A stretch of DNA of 6,918 bases, from positions 1-6,918 of the forward strand of contig CANIDW010000084.1 in assembly GCA_947466165.1 (NCBI GenBank), read 5' to 3'. Both the position numbers and the translations under genes were made by a program. Below, piece by piece: positions 1 through 6,274 of the stretch. The stretch is from Comamonadaceae bacterium (GTDB lineage Bacteria; Pseudomonadota; Gammaproteobacteria; Burkholderiales; Burkholderiaceae_C). How positions within the stretch are numbered: the first letter of the stretch is position 1; every line of letters begins with the position of its first letter. Below the pieces are notes generated by a model. That model was not told the DNA's origin. It made no database searches and worked only from the letters and a program-made list of their open reading frames with translations.

Positions 1-536
1 AGATCACCCAGCAAGCTATTTGCATATTTACGATCTTTGGGTGCAGTCCAAACTTGCGTGGGAACGTTGTTGCCTCGGTGGCATGTGTAGCAGGTCACGC
101 CGGTTTCAGCCACGTGCGCTTTGTAGTCTTGGTTGACCTTTTGTGTCATCTCGATCATGCGCCTGGCCACCACCTTGGTGTACTTGCTATCGTCAGCAAA
201 ATTTTCAACTTTGTGACAGTAAGCGCAGCCAGCTTCTGGAGCGACCCATTGCGTGATGGAGACCATGTGCCGGTTGAATTGGCCCACGCTCAAGTCGCCC
301 AGAACCTTGACGTTCTGGTAAACGTCGCGAGCTTTAGGTCCATCCGCGGAGGCCGCTTCTGCCGCAACAGGTGCCGCATTCAGAGACGCCTGCTTGGCCA
401 GGGTGCGGGGGTTGTAGATCTGCTCCATGCCCGTGCCCCGGTAACCGGTTTGGACCGTTTCAATGGGAGGCCGTTCGCAACCAGACAGAAGCAATGCAGC
501 TGTCAGCAAAAGCGTTGTTTTAAACATGTTGATCAT
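1..536 (-). CDS. pufC: PufC, reaction-centre multihaem cytochrome c subunit (3' end beyond window)
   Basis: This periplasmic, membrane-anchored cytochrome re-reduces the photo-oxidised special pair. 178 residues are visible; the family is usually well over 300 with four haems, so about half is missing at the window edge. The start at 536 (MINMFKTT) is preceded by GGAG eight bases upstream, inside pufM, and the ATG overlaps the pufM stop (ATGA), indicating translational coupling. A short hydrophobic signal ends in a lipobox, LLSGC, with Cys20 the expected lipidated residue. Two haem sites are seen: CAYCH at 104-108 and CYTCH at 149-153. Met91 (13 before haem 1), Met127 (22 before haem 2) and His141 (8 before haem 2) match the axial-ligand spacing known for the Blastochloris viridis tetrahaem subunit. 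Haems 3 and 4 would lie outside the window. A mono- or dihaem cytochrome is unlikely given pufM next door. Confidence 0.95.
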   Translation of the reverse strand, partial: MINMFKTTLLLTAALLLSGCERPPIETVQTGYRGTGMEQIYNPRTLAKQASLNAAPVAAEAASADGPKARDVYQNVKVLGDLSVGQFNRHMVSITQWVAPEAGCAYCHKVENFADDSKYTKVVARRMIEMTQKVNQDYKAHVAETGVTCYTCHRGNNVPTQVWTAPKDRKYANSLLGD

Positions 537-1507
537 GGCTTCACTCCGAGAATAGCGGGGTCTACAACAACCGGACTGCCCAGCGGATAAGCAGGCACAA
601 CGTGGTGTTTCACAGACCAGAGATACCAGTTGTCAACGACGGTACCTGTGAGCAAGATACCGATGCCGCCAACCAGGGGGCAAAGCACAGCAAACCACCA
701 TGCCCAGCGATGGATGGATTCCATGGTGGCGTTAAAGCCCATGGTCCAACGCCAGAACAAGCCAGCACGCTCCGAGGCGGTTCCACGATCGACGATCTGC
801 TCAATCTCACGCTCACCACCATAGCGGCCCACAGCCAAAATTGTGGCGCCGTGCATCGCAAACAAAAGTGCCGAGCCATACAGGAAAACAATCGACAGCG
901 CATGGAAAGGGTTGTAGAACAAATTACCGTAACGCAGTGAGATCGCAGAGACCCAATCGAGGTGCGGAAAGATGCCAAAGGGTACGGCTTCTGACCAGCT
1001 GCCCATCATGATGGGGCGGAAAAAACCGCACACCAGATACAGCCATATCGCGGCAGCGAAGGCCCAGGCCACATGCGTTCCCAAACCAAGCTGTCGGGCG
1101 CGCCTGTAGGTTCTAGCCCACCACAGCAAAATAGAGACGGTCAACATGAAGCCCACGATCAGCCACCAACCGCCTTGGGCCAGTGGCGGCATGCTCAGGC
1201 CATAGGCTGGAGGCGGCGGCTCCAGCGCGAGCCAGAACAATTGGCGCAGCAACTGGATAGGATTCCAGTCGACAGAGGCCAACATGTTGAATCCAATGAT
1301 GTTGAAAGCAGCGATGCCGAAGACCAGGGAAGCAACACCCAAAGAACCCAGGTAAACAGGGCCGATTTGTGCGTTTCCGATACGTCCTAGCAGGTGCACC
1401 AGAAACGGCGTTCCAGTGCGCTTGTCGTCGCCGCGCGGTAAGTCAATGCCGCTGTGCAAAGGCCCTACGGGCTGCACCGATGTGAAAAGATTTTGATATT
1501 CAGCCAT
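533..1507 (-). CDS. pufM: PufM, photosynthetic reaction centre M subunit
   Basis: M subunit of the type II reaction centre; with PufL it holds the special pair, accessory bacteriochlorophylls, bacteriopheophytins, quinones and the non-haem iron in the inner membrane. The 324 residues are full length and start MAEYQNLF. Five membrane helices lie roughly at 52-76, 111-138, 143-167, 198-225 and 260-286. His182 (PHLDWV) and His202 (NPFH) are the bacteriochlorophyll ligands. His219, Glu234 and His266 are the iron ligands. Tyr210 and Trp252 occupy the expected sites near the primary donor and QA. An AAGAGGAAA ribosome site lies just upstream, in the 21-nt gap after pufL. The stop overlaps the pufC start by 4 nt. 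No damage is visible. Confidence 0.99.
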   Translation of the reverse strand: MAEYQNLFTSVQPVGPLHSGIDLPRGDDKRTGTPFLVHLLGRIGNAQIGPVYLGSLGVASLVFGIAAFNIIGFNMLASVDWNPIQLLRQLFWLALEPPPPAYGLSMPPLAQGGWWLIVGFMLTVSILLWWARTYRRARQLGLGTHVAWAFAAAIWLYLVCGFFRPIMMGSWSEAVPFGIFPHLDWVSAISLRYGNLFYNPFHALSIVFLYGSALLFAMHGATILAVGRYGGEREIEQIVDRGTASERAGLFWRWTMGFNATMESIHRWAWWFAVLCPLVGGIGILLTGTVVDNWYLWSVKHHVVPAYPLGSPVVVDPAILGVKP

Positions 1508-1528
1508 TTCAATTTCCTCTTTTCTTGA

Positions 1529-2356
1529 TCAAGTGCGCCAGATAGGCATGTTCAGCCACCAGCCCCACCACTCAGGCCAGGCACCCGTCCAGAAGGGTCC
1601 GCTGACCACAATACAAACAATGCCAAACCACACACCTGCCAGTGCCAGGAAAAGACCCAAGCGGTGGATACCCAGAGTACCGACTGAGTAACCAATCAGG
1701 TCGCGAAAGAAAGTGTCTTCGTGTTCAGGCGACTTCACCACTTGGCCTTTGCCGGGGTTGGTGGCAGACAGCACCAAGCCGCCGTGCATCGAGAGCGCAA
1801 GGGTGGCTGCAAAAAACAAAGTCACAGCGATCATGTGCCACGGGTTGTAGTGAAAGTGCAGGTACTGGTAAGCGGTGTTGCTGACCCAGTCAAGGTGGCT
1901 GTAAATGCCGTAAGGGAACGCATGTCCCCAGGCACCCATCAACACGGGGCGAATCACTTGCAAGCTGACATAGGCCAGGATGGCCATGCCAAACGCCGCA
2001 GGCACATGCAAACCCATGCCCAACTTACGGGCTATTTCAACTTCGCGCAGCGCCCACGATACAAATGCGCCGATCGCGCACACGGTGATGAGTTGCCACA
2101 AGCCCCCTTCCATCATGGGTGCGAAACGCAGCCCATAAGAAATGTCAGGCGGGGCAATATTAATTTGCCACAGGTTCCATGTGGGCCCCATGGCGGCGCC
2201 CCACAAAATCATCATGGTGCCGGACAGGGCGAAAAAGAGTGTCGTCACTCCAAAGAAGCCGACATAAAAGGGACCGACCCAAAAGTCAAACAGGTCGCCC
2301 CCGAAAAGGGTACCGCCTCTTACGCGGTATTTGCGTTCAAAACTTAGCATGGACAT
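1529..2356 (-). CDS. pufL: PufL, photosynthetic reaction centre L subunit
   Basis: L subunit of the reaction centre, binding half of the cofactors and the QB site. The 275 residues begin [15 protein letters not shown], and the family normally starts one or two residues before [10 protein letters not shown] chose the ATG at 2356 because GGAGG lies eight bases upstream; Met3 would be spaced too far. Five membrane helices lie roughly at 33-55, 84-112, 116-140, 171-199 and 226-251. Ligands are visible with a +1 offset from mature Rhodobacter numbering: His154 and His174 for bacteriochlorophyll, His191 and His231 for iron. His169 is the usual hydrogen-bond donor to the special pair. The QB proton path residues Glu213, Asp214 and Ser224 are present. 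The residue before the special-pair His is Trp (NPWHM), where NPAHM or NPGHM is familiar to me. pufM follows after 21 nt. Confidence 0.99.
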   Translation of the reverse strand: MSMLSFERKYRVRGGTLFGGDLFDFWVGPFYVGFFGVTTLFFALSGTMMILWGAAMGPTWNLWQINIAPPDISYGLRFAPMMEGGLWQLITVCAIGAFVSWALREVEIARKLGMGLHVPAAFGMAILAYVSLQVIRPVLMGAWGHAFPYGIYSHLDWVSNTAYQYLHFHYNPWHMIAVTLFFAATLALSMHGGLVLSATNPGKGQVVKSPEHEDTFFRDLIGYSVGTLGIHRLGLFLALAGVWFGIVCIVVSGPFWTGAWPEWWGWWLNMPIWRT

Positions 2357-2364
2357 AGTTGCAT

Positions 2365-2369
2365 CCTCC
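2365..2369 (-). promoter_or_regulatory. Ribosome binding site of pufL
   Basis: A full GGAGG on the minus strand, eight bases before the ATG at 2356. It decides for that start over the in-frame ATG two codons further in. It lies downstream of the pufA-pufL hairpins, so reaction-centre translation starts independently of LH1 translation. Confidence 0.8.
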
Positions 2370-2382
2370 GACCGAATGACTG

Positions 2383-2413
2383 TTTTAAAGGTCTTCTAGG
2401 CTTCACTTTAAAA
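2383..2413 (-). repeat. AU-rich inverted repeat upstream of pufL
   Basis: Arms at 2383-2390 and 2406-2413 are perfect 8-base complements separated by 15 bases. The stem would be almost entirely A-U, so it is weak. It sits between the strong pufA-pufL hairpin and the pufL ribosome site. AU-rich leaders here are candidate sites for RNase E-type cleavage in purple-bacterial puf messages; that role is inference only. Confidence 0.35.
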
Positions 2414-2418
2414 ATCTT

Positions 2419-2465
2419 AAAAAAGGACAGACGCATCGTTCAAAAATGAGCGAATTGCGCCTGTC
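2419..2465 (-). terminator. pufA-pufL intercistronic hairpin with U tract (partial terminator or mRNA stabiliser)
   Basis: Read on the minus strand, arms 2465-2456 and 2435-2426 form a 10-bp stem with one G-U pair. After a 2-nt bulge it continues as 2453-2447 with 2442-2436 (seven positions, one C-A mismatch), closed by a UUUU loop. One base after the stem the RNA has six U (2424-2419). By shape this is an intrinsic terminator, but essential pufL, pufM and pufC lie downstream, so it must be leaky or act as a 3' stabiliser. In Rhodobacter the equivalent intercistronic hairpin protects pufBA mRNA and sets the LH1 excess over reaction centres; I infer the same role here. Confidence 0.85.
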
Positions 2466-2469
2466 TTAA

Positions 2470-2488
2470 TAAAGACTCGAGGTCTTTA
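2470..2488 (-). repeat. Small hairpin over the pufA stop codon
   Basis: Arms 2482-2488 and 2470-2476 are perfect 7-base complements with a 5-base loop. The upstream arm contains the pufA TAA stop (2488-2486). It lies four bases before the large hairpin in the transcript, so the two probably form a composite 3' structure. Its stem is mostly A-U and would be opened by a terminating ribosome. Confidence 0.55.
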
Positions 2489-2686
2489 CTTTTGCGGCAA
2501 AGCCGCGTTCTGTGGTTGCTGAGCTTTCGCCGCTGCGGCCTTGGCCGTATCGGGATGCCAGCTGTTGATGTTGTATCGATCGCCACTGATCTGGATCAGG
2601 TGAATCGACGTTGACACAAAAGCAATCAACAGTCCAACCAGGACGATTGCCTTGCGGGGATCTATTACACGCCACATGCGCCACAT
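2486..2686 (-). CDS. pufA: PufA, LH1 antenna alpha polypeptide
   Basis: Alpha subunit of the core light-harvesting ring around the reaction centre; 66 residues. The N terminus MWRMWRVIDPRKA is a clear variant of the LH1 alpha signature (MWRxWxxFDPR), followed by one membrane span at about 13-34. His29 is the bacteriochlorophyll a ligand. In familiar LH1 alphas, such as Rhodospirillum rubrum, the Asn-Trp pair sits at His+10/+11; here it is Asn39-Ile40, with the nearest Trp at 43. The C-terminal tail (45-66) is long and rich in Ala, Gln, Pro and Lys. The start is fixed by AAAGGAAA just upstream. The gene lies 14 nt after the unnamed 74-residue gene rather than directly after pufB. Confidence 0.95.
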   Translation of the reverse strand: MWRMWRVIDPRKAIVLVGLLIAFVSTSIHLIQISGDRYNINSWHPDTAKAAAAKAQQPQNAALPQK

Positions 2687-2700
2687 AGTAATTTCCTTTC

Positions 2701-2925
2701 TTAACTCAATTGAGAAATAACGGTGTAAACAGAGGACTTCACGCCGTCCAAAGTGCTCGTTGAACCCTCAGCCCCAGGAAGCCAGTTGCGCCAATTAAGT
2801 ACCAACATCTGCCCAGCTAAGGCAAGAACAATGAACACTAAAAAAAGCAAAACAAAAATCACTCCGTAACCATGGAAATGGCTCGGCGAGTGAACAATTG
2901 CGCTGCTATTGATCGGGTGGGTCAT
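2701..2925 (-). CDS. Unnamed 74-residue single-span membrane protein between pufB and pufA
   Basis: I cannot name this gene. The start at 2925 (MTHPINSS) is set by GGAG six bases upstream; an open frame runs further back into pufB but without such a site. The N-terminal 21 residues have four His (3, 12, 16, 18) and no Lys or Arg. One strongly hydrophobic span (about 20-43) ends in NWRNWLPGAEG, followed by a short, possibly amphipathic tail containing GVKSSVYTVISQLS. No His lies in the span, so it cannot bind bacteriochlorophyll as LH1 alpha and beta do. It is tightly packed: 22 nt after pufB and 14 nt before pufA, with its own ribosome site, so it should be made alongside the antenna proteins. 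It does not look like PufQ. An accessory LH1 subunit, of the type of PufX, LH1 gamma or protein W, is the best guess, by inference. Confidence 0.85.
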   Translation of the reverse strand: MTHPINSSAIVHSPSHFHGYGVIFVLLFLVFIVLALAGQMLVLNWRNWLPGAEGSTSTLDGVKSSVYTVISQLS

Positions 2926-2931
2926 ATTTTT

Positions 2932-2935
2932 CTCC
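2932..2935 (-). promoter_or_regulatory. Ribosome binding site of the unnamed pufB-pufA intervening gene
   Basis: GGAG on the minus strand followed by AAAAAT and ATG. This good site in the 22-nt gap after the pufB stop supports separate translation of the small gene and sets its start at 2925. Confidence 0.75.
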
Positions 2936-2947
2936 GTTGCTAGGTTC

Positions 2948-3091
2948 TTAGAACCAGGGACGCCAGATCCACACCAAGCTGTGGGCGAAGAAAGCTCCAA
3001 CAGCCCACAACAGGTAACCCTGTATGAAGTACTGGTGAAACTCTTGGGCTTCTTGGTCTGTCAGCCCTGAGGGGTTAGCTGCATCAGTCAT
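2948..3091 (-). CDS. pufB: PufB, LH1 antenna beta polypeptide
   Basis: Beta subunit of the core antenna ring; 47 residues. It begins MTDAANPSGLTDQEAQEF, the familiar soluble N terminus of LH1 beta (SGLTxxEAxEFH). His19 is the conserved N-terminal His. One membrane span (about 20-43) carries His37, the bacteriochlorophyll ligand, 18 residues on as usual. The C terminus is VWIWRPWF; Trp46 at His+9 is the position that hydrogen-bonds the pigment in LH1 beta. The protein ends straight after this motif. The start is supported by GAGAGAGG eight bases upstream. It is the first puf gene after bchZ, across a 147-nt hairpin-rich gap. Confidence 0.97.
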   Translation of the reverse strand: MTDAANPSGLTDQEAQEFHQYFIQGYLLWAVGAFFAHSLVWIWRPWF

Positions 3092-3134
3092 AGTTTGTGC
3101 CTCTCTCTAAATGCCTTTCGGCGATACCCTGAAA

Positions 3135-3204
3135 CCTGACGGAATCAGGACGGACTGTTGTGGCTTTGACACCGCAACAGATGGCCCTCCGGACAAGCCG
3201 AAGG
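3135..3204 (-). repeat. Cluster of three potential RNA hairpins between bchZ and pufB
   Basis: In the 147-nt gap the transcript can form three consecutive stem-loops, each separated by five bases. The first pairs 3204-3198 with 3192-3186 (7 bp, one G-U, 5-base loop). The second pairs 3180-3172 with 3163-3155 (9 positions, one C-A mismatch, 8-base loop). The third pairs 3149-3145 with 3139-3135 (5 bp, 5-base loop). None is followed by a U run, so they look like processing or 5'-protecting structures rather than terminators. I see no convincing promoter in the gap and no pufQ. A puf promoter within or before this gap is possible but not demonstrated. Confidence 0.6.
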
Positions 3205-3238
3205 ATTGGACGGTCTAACAAATTCAAGTGCACATCTT

Positions 3239-4705
3239 TCATGCATGTGCTCCTTCATTCGCTTGACCGAACAATTCTGTGAATCTTTGCGCTTCAACAT
3301 GAGAGCGACCGGTTTCCCGTGCATCTCGCTCCGCTTGATCGCGCATTCGCTTGGCTGCTGAAATTCGAACCAAAATCGGTTGTTGCTCAAGCAACGCGTC
3401 GAACAGCTCTTGCGCCTCAGGCTCCCACGGCACGGTGGTGTTGGGCGCAGAGCGTCCCAGGGTGCCCTCAATCTTGTCCATCTCCGTGCCCAGTGGCAGG
3501 ATGTGAAAGAGCGCATCGAAAAGGCCGTTGCAAAACTCTTGAATGATGTAAGTGGCGCCTGCATAGCCCATGAACGGCGTGCCCGTATGGCGACGAATAA
3601 TGGGTAAGGGGAAGCTGGCAGGAATGAAACTGGTTTTCATCATGCCGCCGCCGCCGCATTCGGCCAAATAGATGCGCTCGTTGTAACTGCCGTACAAAAT
3701 AAGCGGCGTTTTTTCAGTGACCAGTTTGCGCACTTCTGCGTTGTCTGTTTTGGCACCCGCAATGCGCGAGATCGCAAAGTTGCATGGCAATCCCATTTCA
3801 TCTTCTAGGAAGTGACGTATGCCGCGCGTGTAGGTTTCGTTGGCGACCACACCAAAATTGGCGGTGCCGAAAAAGTCTTGCGTCACTGAGCGCCACAAAT
3901 CCCAAATCGGTTTGATGGTGCTGTGTTTTTCTCTTTCGATGAAGGGCTCAGGGTCCAGGCCCAGCAGTTCACCGAGGGAGCGCAGGAATTTGGTGGTGCT
4001 GTGCAGGCCAATCGGTGCCTGCAAATAAGGACGCTCCAGGGCTTCGCACAACATGCGACCGAACTCACGGTACATGCAAATGTTCACATCAGCTTCAACC
4101 AGACGCGACACATCGGCAAGGTGTGAGCCTAAGGGGAAAACCATGTTGACTTCGGCGCCAATGCCTTGAACCAGGCGGCGTATTTCGGCCAAATCACTGG
4201 GGGAGTTGAAAGTTCCGTAGCTCGGGCCAATGATATTGACGCGCGGCTTTTCACCCTCTTTGCGTTCGCGTTTGGGCACATGACGCAAACCATATTGCTG
4301 CCACAGCCAATACATGGCGCGGTTAGCGCATTGCCATTGATCTTCATCAATGGTGCGCGGCAAAAAGCGCTGCAGGTTGGTGCCTTCGGGCGTCACGCCG
4401 CCACCAATCATTTCCGCAATCGAGCCCGTGACCACCACAGAAGGCAGATCAGGGTTGAGGGTGGCATGCGCGCGGCGCATAGAGCCTTCAGTGCCCTCAC
4501 GGCCTAATTGTTCTTCCGCCAAACCTGTCACGACAATCGGTAACTCATGCGGCGGCAGTGCATCGGTGTAATGCAGCACTGAAGTGACCGGCAAGTTTTC
4601 ACAGCCCACAGGGCCGTCAATGACAACTTGCAAGCCTTTGATGGCGGTGAACACATACACCGCTCCCCAATAGCCACCTGCGCGATCGTGATCGAGGACC
4701 AGCAT
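3239..4705 (-). CDS. bchZ: BchZ, chlorophyllide a oxidoreductase subunit Z
   Basis: One of two catalytic subunits (with BchY) of the nitrogenase-like chlorophyllide a oxidoreductase. This enzyme reduces the C7-C8 double bond of ring B in the bacteriochlorophyll a pathway. The 488 residues match the family length. It starts [19 protein letters not shown], and Cys35 in GPVGCENLP is the conserved residue contributing the fourth ligand of the 4Fe-4S cluster shared with BchY. The long middle part has the NifK-like blocks such as [14 protein letters not shown]. The start at 4705 shares one base with the bchY stop (TGATG), with GGAGG ten bases upstream inside bchY, so the two are translationally coupled. 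It is the last bch gene before puf. Confidence 0.98.
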   Translation of the reverse strand: MLVLDHDRAGGYWGAVYVFTAIKGLQVVIDGPVGCENLPVTSVLHYTDALPPHELPIVVTGLAEEQLGREGTEGSMRRAHATLNPDLPSVVVTGSIAEMIGGGVTPEGTNLQRFLPRTIDEDQWQCANRAMYWLWQQYGLRHVPKRERKEGEKPRVNIIGPSYGTFNSPSDLAEIRRLVQGIGAEVNMVFPLGSHLADVSRLVEADVNICMYREFGRMLCEALERPYLQAPIGLHSTTKFLRSLGELLGLDPEPFIEREKHSTIKPIWDLWRSVTQDFFGTANFGVVANETYTRGIRHFLEDEMGLPCNFAISRIAGAKTDNAEVRKLVTEKTPLILYGSYNERIYLAECGGGGMMKTSFIPASFPLPIIRRHTGTPFMGYAGATYIIQEFCNGLFDALFHILPLGTEMDKIEGTLGRSAPNTTVPWEPEAQELFDALLEQQPILVRISAAKRMRDQAERDARETGRSHVEAQRFTELFGQANEGAHA

Positions 4706-6270
4706 CAGATCATCGCCTCCGCTTTGCGTTTTTTGGCTTGCTTCTCAAGCAATCTGCGTGTTTCAGCTTCAAATTCCGGCCGGTTTTGCGGCACGCCGTG
4801 AGAGGCTTCCCAGACCCCAGCTGCATGGCCGGTACCGGTGTCTCCAAAGAAGGATTTCATTTCGTCAAAGCGCGACTTATTGGCAATCGCCGCATTGATC
4901 ACCTGTGCCAACGAACCGGCACCGGCAGGCCCCATCAAGGGGCGAGCGGAAATCAGATTGGTGAAATACAAGCCTGGAATGCTGAGCTCTTTGGCTGCTT
5001 GCACCACCGGTGTGGTGCCAATGGCCAAGTCAGGTTTCCATTCGTGCATGGCGGCCAGGTCTTGTTCCAGCGATGCGCGGTATTGAACATGCACGCCACG
5101 CGCCTCCAACCACTCACAGTCTGATGCGCTCCAGGGTGTGCGGGGGCAAGCGGTTCCGACGTAGCGCAAATCGGCACCACTTTCCACCAGTAAACGTGCC
5201 ACCAACAATTCAGAGCCTTCATAGCCGCTGAGGGTGATACGACCTTTAATAGGTGACTTGGCCAGAGCGCCCTTGATGGCGCCGAGCATGATGTTTTTCA
5301 CCATGTCAATTTTGGCTTGCGGCACATTGGCTGCATTGCCGATGGCTTGCAGCCAGGCTTCTGTACCGTCGTGACCGACGGGGGCAGAGCCCACAATGGG
5401 GCGACCTGCCGCTTCAAACTCGCGAATGCTGGCGGTGTAAAAGGGATGGATGGCTGCAACTGCTGCACAGTCCAGCGCTGCATACAGTTCGCGCCACTCG
5501 CGTGTGGGAACCACAGGACCGGCTGCAAGGCCCATGGGCTCGAGCATGCGGCCAATGATGATGGGATCAGCGGGAAACATTTCACCAACCATGGTGATGG
5601 TGGGTTTGTCAGACCGGCCAGTGCGCGGCGCTTGAACAGGACCCGCCACAATTTCTTCGCGCGCATATTTCAGCATGGCGCCAGCCAGAACATCTTTGGC
5701 TTCTGCGTGCGTCGGCACACCAAAACCCGGCACATCGATGCCAATGATGCGAACACCGTTGATCTCTTTTGGGAGCAATTGCAATGGCACACCACTGGCC
5801 GTGGGCACGCACAAGTTGATGATCACAATGGCGTCGTACTTCTCAGGATCGGCCTGGTCGTATACAGACTCACGAATGTCCTCAAACAACTTGCCCGTCA
5901 CCAATGACTCCGAGTTGAACGGCACATAGCCCACACTGCGACGCGCACCATAAAAATGGGAGGTGAAGGTCAGACCGTAAACGCAGCAGGCGGAGCCGGA
6001 CAAAATGGTGGCAGTGCGGCGCATGCGAAGACCCACGCGCAGTGAGCCAAAGGCGGGGCACATGCTTTGAGGTTGATCGTGAGGTCCGGCCTTGGGGTCG
6101 ACTGGATAGTCTTTGGCATATTGCGCCAGCACTTCAGACTTGCCCGATGCTTTAGCTGCTGCCAGCATTTTTTCGCCACCTGAATGGCAGCCCATGCCAT
6201 CACCGTCTATGGCGGTGCTCATGCCCGCTGGCGCTTGACTGACAGGAACGATAGGAATCGTTTTGCTCAT
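4705..6270 (-). CDS. bchY: BchY, chlorophyllide a oxidoreductase subunit Y
   Basis: Partner of BchZ in the catalytic heterotetramer; 521 residues from the start at 6270 ([16 protein letters not shown]). The frame is open further upstream, but that would run into bchX, which ends at 6275, so I chose the ATG four bases after it. The ribosome site there is weak, which suggests coupling to bchX. Met17 is a possible later start. Cys71 (MCPAFG), Cys96 (SACCVYG) and Cys154 (NLCVPT) are spaced 25 and 58 apart. As I recall, this equals the spacing of the three cluster ligands reported for BchY, so the 4Fe-4S site looks intact. The C terminus is Lys/Arg rich (KKRKAEAMI). Confidence 0.97.
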   Translation of the reverse strand: MSKTIPIVPVSQAPAGMSTAIDGDGMGCHSGGEKMLAAAKASGKSEVLAQYAKDYPVDPKAGPHDQPQSMCPAFGSLRVGLRMRRTATILSGSACCVYGLTFTSHFYGARRSVGYVPFNSESLVTGKLFEDIRESVYDQADPEKYDAIVIINLCVPTASGVPLQLLPKEINGVRIIGIDVPGFGVPTHAEAKDVLAGAMLKYAREEIVAGPVQAPRTGRSDKPTITMVGEMFPADPIIIGRMLEPMGLAAGPVVPTREWRELYAALDCAAVAAIHPFYTASIREFEAAGRPIVGSAPVGHDGTEAWLQAIGNAANVPQAKIDMVKNIMLGAIKGALAKSPIKGRITLSGYEGSELLVARLLVESGADLRYVGTACPRTPWSASDCEWLEARGVHVQYRASLEQDLAAMHEWKPDLAIGTTPVVQAAKELSIPGLYFTNLISARPLMGPAGAGSLAQVINAAIANKSRFDEMKSFFGDTGTGHAAGVWEASHGVPQNRPEFEAETRRLLEKQAKKRKAEAMI

Positions 6271-6274
6271 GGTC

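Noticed and set aside
54..590. 178-codon plus-strand open frame
   Set aside because: It is antisense to pufC and the end of pufM, whose haem motifs and ligands are unmistakable; the plus-strand product is low in recognisable features.
2466..2684. 72-codon open frame overlapping pufA on the same strand
   Set aside because: It overlaps pufA in another frame, has no membrane or family features, and pufA explains the region.
2701..2925. Reading the small gene as pufQ
   Set aside because: It has the same length as Rhodobacter capsulatus PufQ (74), but the sequence lacks the PufQ C-terminal pattern (ITPxIFRP) and lies after pufB rather than before it.
2701..2925. Reading the small gene as a second LH1 alpha or beta
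   Set aside because: There is no His in the membrane span to bind bacteriochlorophyll, and both the alpha N-terminal MWRxW..DPR signature and the beta EFH...AH signature are absent.
2926..3000. 25-codon N-terminal extension of the unnamed small gene into pufB
   Set aside because: The extension overlaps the pufB coding region and lacks a ribosome site as good as the GGAG before 2925.
3156..3171. TGT...ACA half-sites resembling a PpsR/CrtJ operator between bchZ and pufB
   Set aside because: The spacer is 10 bases, not the expected 12, and the half-sites fall inside a hairpin that explains them better.
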